NCBI RefSeq assembly: GCF_002159185.1
Contig: NZ_NFHD01000011.1
Span: 1 to 64,000 of the forward strand
DNA: 64,000 nucleotides
DNA from: Gemmiger sp. An87
GTDB taxonomy: Bacteria > Bacillota > Clostridia > Oscillospirales > Ruminococcaceae
Reading direction: 5' to 3'
The translations under genes and the position numbers were made by a program. The notes under the pieces were generated by a model. The model saw only the letters and a program-made list of their open reading frames with translations. It was not told where the DNA came from and made no database searches. Every line of letters begins with the position of its first letter. Position 1 is the stretch's first letter. Below, piece by piece: positions 16,378 to 26,100 of this stretch.

Positions 16378-18456
16378 ATGAAATTAGTATTGGCTGAAAA
16401 GCCATCAGTGGCACAAAGTATTGCAAAGGTACTGGGTGCGACAAAGCGTGAGGACGGATACCTGGAGGGAAACGGTTATGTGGTCAGCTGGTGTGTGGGG
16501 CATCTGGTGGAGCTGTCACAGCCGGAAGCCTATGACGAGAAATATAATAAGTGGGCGTATGCAGACCTCCCTATTTTTCCGGATCGGTGGAAGTATCAGG
16601 TGTCTGCCAGCACCAAAAAGCAGTTTGGAATTCTCAAAAAACTGATGGCAAGAAAAGATGTAGAGAGCCTTGTGTGTGCGACAGATGCCGGACGTGAGGG
16701 GGAACTGATTTTCCGTCTGGTTTATCAGCAGGCTGGATGTCGAAAGCCCTTTGAAAGGCTCTGGATTTCCTCTATGGAGGATTCCGCTATCAGAGAGGGC
16801 TTTGAGCAGCTGAAACCGTCAACAGAATATGATGCTTTGTATGAAGCGGCATTGTGCCGGGAGCGAGCCGACTGGTTGGTTGGAATTAACGCTACCCGGC
16901 TTTTTTCAACCCTTTATGGACAGACGTTGAATGTGGGACGGGTTATGACCCCTACTCTGGCAATGGTCGTGATGCGTGAAGCTGCAATCTCAGCTTTTAG
17001 ACCGGAGCCTTTTTATACAGTAGAACTGGCTTTTCAGGACTTCACTGCGTCTGGCGAGCGGATGAAGCAAAAAGTTCTTGCGGATGATGTTGCCCGGAAG
17101 TGTGTTGGTTCGGTTCTGAATGTCACAAAGGCAGAAAATAAGGAAAAATCTGAAAAGCCGCCTGCCCTGTATGATTTAACTTCTTTGCAGAGGGATGCAA
17201 ACCGGGTGTTGGGATTCACAGCACAGCAGACACTGGACTATACCCAGAGTCTATACGAGAAAAAGCTGGTCACTTATCCCCGTACTGACAGCCGTTATCT
17301 GACAAGTGACATGAAGGATATGCTTCCGGAATTGATAAAGTCGCTTTTCAACATTTTCCCTGTGGAGGATGTGAAAAACGTTCCGGTTCATGTGGAGCAA
17401 GTGATCAACGATAAGAAAGTTTCTGACCACCACGCAATTATCCCCACCAAAGAAACTCTAAAATTCGGTCTGGAGGAACTGCCTAAAGGCGAACAGGCGA
17501 TTCTTCGACTGATTGCAACCCGCCTGTTTTGTGCGGTCGGTGAGCCTTTCCGGTACAACGAAAGCGTGATTGAACTTTCGGATGGAAATTATATCTTTTC
17601 TGCCAAGGGCAAAACAATAGTACAGTCTGGATGGAAAATTTTCTCCGGAAAACCTGCTGATAAGGATAAAGAGAGTGAAAAGCAGCTCCCTTCTCTTACA
17701 GTTGGTGAGGGCTTGAGTGTTCATTCCGCTGAGGTAAAAGAAGGAAAAACATCACCGCCCAAGCATTTTACAGAGGACACTCTTCTGCAAAGTATGGAAA
17801 CTGCCGGTGCAGATGAAATGCCGGAAGATGCAGAGCGTAAGGGACTTGGGACACCGGCGACTCGTGCTGCCACGATTGAAAAACTGGTACGAATCGGTTT
17901 TTTGGAACGTAAAGGTGATAAGAAAACCAAGCACCTGATTTCCACCCATAAAGGAACCGCACTTGTAACCGTGATGCCGGAACAGATTCAATCTCCATCC
18001 ATGACCGCTGACTGGGAAGAAAAGCTGCTCATGATTGAGCGTGGAGAATATGACAGCAATGCTTTTCTGAAAGAAATTCAGGATATGATTTCTGCACTGG
18101 TGCAGACCTATGAAAAGGTAAAAGGGTCTGATGTGCTTATGGCAAAGGAAGTGCAGACAGTGGGTGTTTGCCCTGTCTGTGGCAGTTCCGTCACAGAACG
18201 GCAGAAAGGATTTTTCTGTTCCAAAAGAGAATGCCATTTCGCTCTATGGAAAAACAGCCGTTACTTCGAGAGCATCGGAAAAAGCCTGACATCAGCGGTG
18301 GCACAAAAGCTCCTGTCCAATGGAGAGGTTAAGCTCAAAGGGTGTAAATCTGCTAAGACCGGCAGAATGTACGATGCAATCGTTGTGATGACAGTAACGG
18401 AGGAAGGTAAACCGCAGTTTAATATGAATTTTGAGAACGGAGGAAACAGTAAATGA
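16378..18456 (+). CDS. topB: DNA topoisomerase III (type IA)
   Basis: 692 aa. N-terminal TOPRIM domain (KLVLAEKPSVAQSIAKVLG, acidic DAGREGELIF triad near 100) and the type IA cleavage domain with active-site Tyr in YPRTDSRYL near residue 300. A C-terminal Cys4 zinc region (CPVCGSSVTE ... CSKREC) is present. It relaxes and decatenates single-stranded or negatively supercoiled DNA and likely helps ICE circle processing and replication. ATG 16378 is chosen because AGGAG lies 9 bp upstream; the frame is open far upstream but runs through the SRPBCC gene. It overlaps the next gene by 4 bp. Confidence 0.95.
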   Translation: MKLVLAEKPSVAQSIAKVLGATKREDGYLEGNGYVVSWCVGHLVELSQPEAYDEKYNKWAYADLPIFPDRWKYQVSASTKKQFGILKKLMARKDVESLVCATDAGREGELIFRLVYQQAGCRKPFERLWISSMEDSAIREGFEQLKPSTEYDALYEAALCRERADWLVGINATRLFSTLYGQTLNVGRVMTPTLAMVVMREAAISAFRPEPFYTVELAFQDFTASGERMKQKVLADDVARKCVGSVLNVTKAENKEKSEKPPALYDLTSLQRDANRVLGFTAQQTLDYTQSLYEKKLVTYPRTDSRYLTSDMKDMLPELIKSLFNIFPVEDVKNVPVHVEQVINDKKVSDHHAIIPTKETLKFGLEELPKGEQAILRLIATRLFCAVGEPFRYNESVIELSDGNYIFSAKGKTIVQSGWKIFSGKPADKDKESEKQLPSLTVGEGLSVHSAEVKEGKTSPPKHFTEDTLLQSMETAGADEMPEDAERKGLGTPATRAATIEKLVRIGFLERKGDKKTKHLISTHKGTALVTVMPEQIQSPSMTADWEEKLLMIERGEYDSNAFLKEIQDMISALVQTYEKVKGSDVLMAKEVQTVGVCPVCGSSVTERQKGFFCSKRECHFALWKNSRYFESIGKSLTSAVAQKLLSNGEVKLKGCKSAKTGRMYDAIVVMTVTEEGKPQFNMNFENGGNSK

Positions 18457-19289
18457 TGAATGAGTTTAATCCGGATGGCAAGGACATCCGGTTCATTGAC
18501 AGCCATTACAGAGATTTGTTCCGCATCCCGGATGGCGGAACGATTCAGGTACACTACTCCGATGATTCGGTAGTCATTAAGCCCTGCAAGTTTATTGATG
18601 AGTACCATACACAGATTGGAAACAATGTGTTCCATATCTGCCAGTTTGCAGAACTCCTGGAGCGTAACGGAAGCTATTGTCAGGCGGAGCCGGAAATCAT
18701 GGGTAATGAAGCTGCATGGCAGGTTGGGCGAGATCAGTATCTTGCAATCCAGACCTGTGAAGATGGTTATGACTATACGCTCTTTGATAAAGAATTTCAT
18801 GAGATTGATGGCGGTCAGTTGGACAATCCAGAGCTGTCTATGCTGGAAGCACGAGCTGAAATTCTGGCTGGATTTGGACTTCAGATGAGAGAACTGCGAG
18901 TACAAGTATATGAAGAAGTCATGGAAAAAGCAGAGGCTGTTGAAGCTGTAAATGCTTCTTTGCTTGACCTGGCAAAACAAATTGACCAGTTCTCTGATGA
19001 GTACGATCACTATGAATATGCTGACAGAGTTGATGATAAAAAGAGCAACATTGTTGAGATTTATCATGATCTCACAAATGGAAACGCTGCTCCGTACCGA
19101 GATTTTTTAGAACAGGTTATTGAAGATTCGGATGAAATTTCTGTGGTACAGGCAGCAACACAGTTAAAGAATGAGTTGGATAAGGCGGTTTCTCGACCTA
19201 AAGAATCCGTAATTGATCAGTTAAAACAGATTTCGGGACAGACAGTACCACCTAAAATGTCGCACAGCTTCAAGGAACCCGAAAGATAA
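18453..19289 (+). CDS. LPD28-domain ICE protein
   Basis: 278 aa. Residues ~8-80 show the LPD28-like pattern DIRFIDSHYRDLFRIPDGG ... EYHTQIGNNVFHICQFAE seen in large polyvalent proteins and in Tn1549-type elements; the remainder is acidic and helical. Function unknown, possibly protecting or processing incoming DNA. The start overlaps the topB stop (ATGA), so translation is coupled. Confidence 0.78.
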   Translation: MMNEFNPDGKDIRFIDSHYRDLFRIPDGGTIQVHYSDDSVVIKPCKFIDEYHTQIGNNVFHICQFAELLERNGSYCQAEPEIMGNEAAWQVGRDQYLAIQTCEDGYDYTLFDKEFHEIDGGQLDNPELSMLEARAEILAGFGLQMRELRVQVYEEVMEKAEAVEAVNASLLDLAKQIDQFSDEYDHYEYADRVDDKKSNIVEIYHDLTNGNAAPYRDFLEQVIEDSDEISVVQAATQLKNELDKAVSRPKESVIDQLKQISGQTVPPKMSHSFKEPER

Positions 19290-19301
19290 GGAGGATAATC
19301 T

Positions 19302-19904
19302 ATGTCACAGGAAAAGATTGAACGTTGGAATGAAGTCGATGGCAATCTCGGTAATGAGGAAAAGCTGCAAGCGTTTTTGGACAGCACCACGGATGCGTAT
19401 GCGATTTTGCAGCTGCGCCGTACAGACGAAACAGTTTATGAACGCTTTGAATCCTATGAAGCCCTGAAACGTCAGGGAAAAGAGCCGGACATCGACCATT
19501 ATGATGTGGTCTATATTGCTCCGCTCTCCTCTTATACTGACCAGACTGCCATGTTGGAAGGACTGTACACGAAGTTTAATGTGGATCGTCCAGAGGATTT
19601 CCGGGGACACAGCCTGTCCGTTAGCGACATCGTGGCACTGAAAACCGATGCTGTGGTATCTTTTCACTATGTGGATTCTATCGGCTTTCAGGAGCTTCAG
19701 GGCTTTATGAAGCCGGAGAACTACCTGAAAAATGCAGAGATGGCGATGGAGGACGATTATGGGATGCTGGATGGCGTTATCAATAATGGTAAAGCACCTG
19801 CCACGGAAGAACGTTCTTCTGTCCTGGCACAGCTGAAAGAACAGCCTGTTCTGGATAGTCCCCATAAACCGCCCAAAGCTCACTCAGAGAGGGAGATGGA
19901 ATGA
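19302..19904 (+). CDS. YodL/DUF4316-type ICE protein
   Basis: 200 aa. The first ~130 residues match the YodL-like domain (AYAILQLRRTDE, HYDVVYIAPL, RPEDFRGHSLSVSDIV, SFHYVDSIGF); the C-terminal ~60 residues form the polar DUF4316-like end with the recurring SVLAQLKE motif shared by several proteins of this ICE. AAGGAGG precedes the ATG. Function unknown; always found between topB and the giant helicase gene in this family. Confidence 0.8.
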   Translation: MSQEKIERWNEVDGNLGNEEKLQAFLDSTTDAYAILQLRRTDETVYERFESYEALKRQGKEPDIDHYDVVYIAPLSSYTDQTAMLEGLYTKFNVDRPEDFRGHSLSVSDIVALKTDAVVSFHYVDSIGFQELQGFMKPENYLKNAEMAMEDDYGMLDGVINNGKAPATEERSSVLAQLKEQPVLDSPHKPPKAHSEREME

Positions 19905-20110
19905 TGGATTTAACCATTGATGAAAAAATGCTGATACTCTTATACAGTCCGGGAACCAGAATGGGGCTGTATGGAGCATTGCAGCAAATGAAAGAACAGC
20001 TTGAGGAGGATGAAACAGAACTTTTGGATTTGACCAATTCTGTTTTGCAGAAATTATCGGATATGGATGATGAAGCCTTTGAAAAGCTGAATCTTTCTCT
20101 GGATTTATGA
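19901..20110 (+). CDS. transposon-transfer assisting protein (TTRAP-like)
   Basis: 69-aa acidic helical protein with the family pattern DEKMLILLYSPGTRMGLYGAL at the N-terminus and a closing DLTNSVLQKLSDMDDEAFEKL. Proteins of this family accompany Tn1549-like transfer genes. It overlaps the upstream stop by 4 bp (ATGA) and is followed 16 bp later by the giant helicase gene. Confidence 0.8.
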   Translation: MMDLTIDEKMLILLYSPGTRMGLYGALQQMKEQLEEDETELLDLTNSVLQKLSDMDDEAFEKLNLSLDL

Positions 20111-20126
20111 AGATTGGAGGGAAACA

Positions 20127-23100
20127 ATGAATCCGAAAGAGAGGTATTATTCCGGTGTGGCAAGAGAGACAATCCATAGAATCACTGCCAACCGAGAGAA
20201 CTGGACTTCTTTTCTGGCGACGATGGCTCGAAATTATGATTTCACCTATCCGGAACAGGTGATGATTTATGCACAGCGTCCCAATGCTACCCTGTGCAAA
20301 CCTTATGAGGAATGGAACACAGAGCAGTATCGACGCTATGTGAAAAGGGGTTCCACTGGTATTGCCCTTTTTGTGATGAACCAGGATAAACCGTACCTGC
20401 GGTATGTCTTTGATGTGGCTGACACAGGTGTGCGTCGTTCTTCCCCGGCTATTACACCGTGGAGAGTGACCGATGAAAACCGCCGTTTTGTAATGGATGA
20501 GATGGAGCGTGTCTTTCAGGTTCCGTCAGAGGGAATTCTGGAATATCAGCTGGAAAATATCGCAATCAACCTTGCCAGAGAGTATTGGGACGATTTCAAA
20601 AAGCCGATCCTCGACATCGTTGCAGATAGCTTCCTTGAGGAGTATGATGAATATAACATCGAGGTAGCATTTAAGACCGCAGTGGCAAATAGTGTCTCCT
20701 ATGCGATGTACAGCCGTATTACCGAGAATCCGGATAACTATTTTGAGCATGAAGATTTTCAAAATGTATTCGACTTTAATACCCGTCAGACGGTAAATGC
20801 TCTGGGTACGGCGGTCAATGCAGTCAGCTCTCGAATGTTTGGAGAAATCGAAAAAGCCATAGAAGCCTTTGAACAGACAAAAACCGTGGAAAGGAGCCAT
20901 GATTATGAACGAAATGACTTACACACAGGTCGGGGATTACCGGATTCCGGACATCGAACTGAAGAACACCGAAACGAAACCGTTGGGCAAGTACGGCAGA
21001 ATGCGGAGGGCGTTTCTGCAAGAGAACAACCCGATGTTGCTGAACGACCTGATTCTCAGCGAGCAGCTGTTCCCGCATCTCCAGGAGATCGACGAGACAG
21101 CGCACCGCAGAGTGGAGCAGCTGATGACAGAACTGCTGGAGAAGAATCCGGCACCGGACAAAGCGACACAGCAGATGGCATGGGTGCAGCACATGAACAG
21201 CCTGAAAGCACAGGCAGAGGAAATCGTGACAGCGGAGCTTATCAACAGCTGAGTTTGAACCTTTTCCTTTCAGAATCAGAACAAATCAACTTTATTGACG
21301 AAGCAGAGAGCAAAGCGCTCTCTGCTTTTTCTTTATCTGAAAATCAGATCGACCAGGTGCTCACTGTTGGCGGCAATGAACCTAATCTCCGAATGATGGT
21401 GGCGCTGGAATATATGAAAGGAAAATCCACGGAGGAGATTGCAAAGCGTCTGCCGGAACTCTATCGTGGCAGCAATGGCTTTAAGTTGGACGGTCATGAG
21501 GTCAGTGCATGGTTTGATGAGCAGTGTATTCATCTTGCCAGAGGAAAGACTGCCCGTTTTGCACCGTCCAGACAGATCGTATCCTGGCAGGAAGCCGCCG
21601 AGCGTATCGGCAATCTGCTGGAGAATGGTGAATACGCCACCAATGTAGAGTTGGTGGAGGCTCCCGGTTATGAGCGAACAAAGGTTGCGGTGTCCTTTTG
21701 GTATCTGTATCACGATCTTTCTGAGGAAGCCAAAAGCAAGGGTTTTCTTTCTTCTTTGCAGGAAATTCGTGGTGTTGGATTTCCTGAAGAAACAGCGGAA
21801 CTGGCTAAAAAATTAAATGACAGTCAATTCAGAGCCACTTTGAAAGCTGAATATCAGAGCTTTTTGGAGGCAGTTGATGCGGATTCATCTTTGCTACGAT
21901 TCCATTATCATAAATTAAATCATTTGGAGCAGCGGCTAGATGAACTGGCATTGCCACTTAGAGAATATCAGAGTAATGTAGCGACGCCCCCGATTGTCCG
22001 TCAGTTCATTACGGACGATGAAATCAATGAGTCGCTGTCCGGTGGCAGTGGATTCTCCGGTGGCAAAGCCCGTATCTATGAATATTGGCAGGAAGGACAT
22101 TCTGCAAAAGAAAAAGCGGACTTTTTGAAAAATGAGTATGGGACAGGCGGTCACTCCCATGCCCTTTCCGGTGCTTCTGGCAGTGGTGAAGATCATGATT
22201 CCAAAGGAATCCGATACACCAAAAGCGGCTGTGATAAGGTGCAGCTATCCTGGACACAGGTTGCCAATCGCATTGATTCGTTGATTAAGCAGGAGCGTTA
22301 TATTTCCCCTGAAGCTCTGAAAGAGGCTCAGCGAGAACGTGTGCCAGATGTAGAAAACGAGCCGAAGCCCGTGGGACGCATTGAATATCTTGGAACAAAT
22401 GGCAGACCGGGTGAAGTTATTGAATATACTGATCCGGAACGGTTTATGAAAAAAATTGAGGATGAGACATTCTATGGTGTTCCGCTCACTGTGGTTCTGT
22501 ACCGGGACGAACAGGGAAAAACCATTCCACAGGAATTTCTCAGTGAACTTGATCCGCCTCCGAGAGGTTTCCGTGTAGAAGATGCTCCGGCAATCGACTT
22601 GGAGGAAGAAGCTCCCTCTGTGGATGAAGCAGAGGAAAGCCCGTTTGTTGCACAGGTCATGCGGGATGCAGAAGCCATTGCTGCCGGGGAAGAATCCTAT
22701 GAGCGATTCAGTGTGATTGAAACGGAAAACGGTTATGCTGTCTGGGATGATATTCGGGATGAAATCTATGTAGATGATGAAGGTGTCAGTGAGGAATTCA
22801 CCAGTGAGTGGCAGGCAAATGATTATTTGCAGGAGGTCAAAAAGGCGGTTTCCGAAAAAGAAGCTGCGGAGTGGCTGTACAATGAACGCTCTAAATTTGA
22901 AGCAACACAGGAACCGGAATATCAGGTGGGCGATACTGTTTTTCTGGAAGGAGAAGCATACAATATCACTGCCATTGGAACTACTGATGTACAGTTGCTG
23001 CCTCCAGGAATGGTGTACCCAATTTATCGGGCAGAAAGCAAAGAGAATTTTGAACGTCTTTTAAGACAGGATGAACGCAATGCCCGATTTATTTCAGGTG

Positions 23101-26100
23101 AAGAACCGGAAAAAACTGTTGCCACAGCTGAGCCGGAACATTTTATCGACCATTACTATGTGGTAGAAGATTTGCAGGTTCGAGGGGCGCTTCAGCTCAA
23201 GGAGTACAGCACATTCGAGGACGCAATGAGAGCATACCAGTCCCTTCCAGCTGAAAGAATGAAAGCTCTGGGAGTGCAAAACACACGGACTCCATTCCCC
23301 GGTAGCCTGGATCTGATTCAGTGTAAAGATGGCGAAGATAAACTTGTACAGGACTACACAAAAGTTGCTGGTTGGGAAAACCCTGAGATTCTGGACTTGG
23401 TTCAAAAAATTGAAACTGCGATTCAAACAAAGGAAAGTCCCGATATTCCAGCAATCAATTTTCACATCACAAATGACCATCTTGGCGAGGGCGGAGCGAA
23501 AGCAAAATTCAGAGCCAATATGGATGCAATCCGTGTCCTAAAAGAATTGGAGTTTGATGAGCGAAATGCTACTCCGGAAGAACAGGAAATCCTTTCCCAA
23601 TATGTCGGTTGGGGTGGACTTGCAGATGCTTTTGATGAAAACAAGGCAAGCTGGGCTGAGGAGTTCAGAGAACTTTATACAGCCCTATCTCCGGAAGAAT
23701 ATGCCGCAGCACGAGCCAGTACCCTGAATGCCCACTATACCAGTCCTACTGTCATTCGTGCCATCTATGATGCGGTCGGACAGATGGGATTTGAAACAGG
23801 AAATATTCTGGAACCTGCAATGGGTATCGGTAACTTTTTCGGGATGCTCCCTGACGCCATGCGCAACAGCAATCTCTATGGAGTGGAGTTGGACTCCATC
23901 AGTGGGCGTATCGCTCAGAAACTCTATCCTAACGCTGAAATCAAGGTGGCGGGCTTTGAAACTACGGATCGCCGGGATTTTTATGATTTGGCAGTCGGCA
24001 ACGTTCCGTTCGGCAACTATAAGGTTTCTGATAAGCCCTATGATAAGTTGGGGTTCTCTATTCATAACTATTTTTTTGCAAAAACGCTCGATCAGGTTCG
24101 TCCGGGCGGTGTGGTTGCATTTGTGACCAGCCGTTTTACGATGGACTCAAAAAATTCTGATGCCAGAAAATATATGGCACAGAGAGCGGAACTCCTGGGA
24201 GCCATTAGACTGCCCAATACGGCATTTAAGGCAAACGCCGGTACAGAGGTTGTATCTGACATCATTTTTCTGCAAAAGCGTGACCACCCCATCGACATCA
24301 TGCCGGACTGGGTGCAGCTGAATACTACACCGGACGGTTACACCATGAACAGCTACTTTGTAGAGCATCCGGAAATGGTTTTGGGAGAAATTTCTATGGA
24401 AAGTACCCAATATGGTAAGGATGATCTCACAGTCCGTCCCCGTGAAGATATGGAACTGGCTGACCTTCTTCGTGAAGCTGTTACCCGTATCGGTGGCACT
24501 TATGCTCCTGCGGAGCTAACTGAAGAAGCAGACAGCCAGGAAAAAGAACAGATTACCATTCCTGCCCGCCCAGATGTGAAAAACTTCTCCTACACGGTTG
24601 TAGACGGTGAGGTATATTTCCGGGAAAACTCTGTCATGCGTCTGGTAGAGCTGAACGACAAAGCCAAAGAACGTGTCAGCGGCATGGTGGAACTTCGCCG
24701 CATTGTAAATGAACTGATTGAATATCAGCTGGAGGACTATCCGGATGATATGATTCAGGCAAAACAGGCAGAGCTGAATGCTGCCTATGATGCGTTTACC
24801 GCAAAAAACGGGTTAATCAACAACAGAGCCAACAGTCAGGCTTTTGCTGATGATTCCAGCTATTATCTTCTGTGTTCACTGGAAAACTTGGATGAGGATG
24901 GTCATCTCAAGAGCAAAGCGGATATGTTCACTAAGCGTACCATTAAACCGGAACGTAAAGTGAACAGCGTGGATACACCGTCTGAAGCACTGGCGATTTC
25001 TATTGGTGAGCATGGCAAGGTGGATTTGCCCTATATGGCAGAACTGCTGGGGACTCCCGGCGAATATAATTCCATTAAAACTGAGCTGCAAGGTGTGATT
25101 TTCAAAGACCCGATGGCTCCGGATGACCCTGTTTCGGGCTGGCAGACAGCTGATGAGTATCTCTCCGGCGATGTACGAAGTAAGCTGAGGATTGCACAGA
25201 TGGCGGCACAGAAAGACAGTTCTTTTGAAATCAATGTGCAGGCACTGGAAAAGGCACAGCCAAAGGATTTGGATGCTTCTGAGATTGATGTCCGTCTGGG
25301 CGCAACCTGGATTGACCCTGCCTATATCCAGCAGTTTATGCAGGAAACTTTTGAAACCCCGTATTATCTCCGCCGCACGATTGAGGTCAAGTTTTCGGAA
25401 CTGACAGCAGAATGGAGAATCAACGGAAAGAGTTCTCCGAGCCAAAATGATGTGGCAGCATACACGACCTATGGTACGGAACGTGCCAACGCCTACCGCA
25501 TTTTGGAGGAAACTCTGAATCTGAAAGATATTCGTATCTACGACACCATTGAGGATGCGGATGGCAAGCAGAAGCGTGTGCTGAACAAAAAGGAAACTAC
25601 TCTGGCACAGCAGAAACAACAGGCAATCAAGGATGCCTTCCGGGACTGCATTTGGAAAGACCCACACCGCCGTGAAGCACTTGTGACCAAGTATAATGAA
25701 CTGTTTAACTCCACCAGACCTCGTGAATACGATGGCAGCCATATCCGATTTGGTGGCATGAATCCCGATATAACCCTTCGGGAACACCAGCGAAATGCCA
25801 TTGCCCATGTGCTGTATGGTGGGAATACCCTGTTGGCACATGAGGTTGGTGCGGGCAAAACCTTTGAAATGGCGGCTTCCGCTATGGAAAGTAAACGCCT
25901 AGGACTGAGCCAGAAGGCATTGTTTGTTGTTCCCAACCATCTGACCTTGCAGTGGGCAAATGAGTTTCTTCATCTGTATCCCAGTGCCAAACTTCTGGTG
26001 GCAACCAAAAAGGATTTTGAAACGGCAAACCGCAAGAAATTCTGTGCGAGAATTGCCACCGGTGACTATGATGCAGTCATTATCGGTCACAGTCAGTTTG

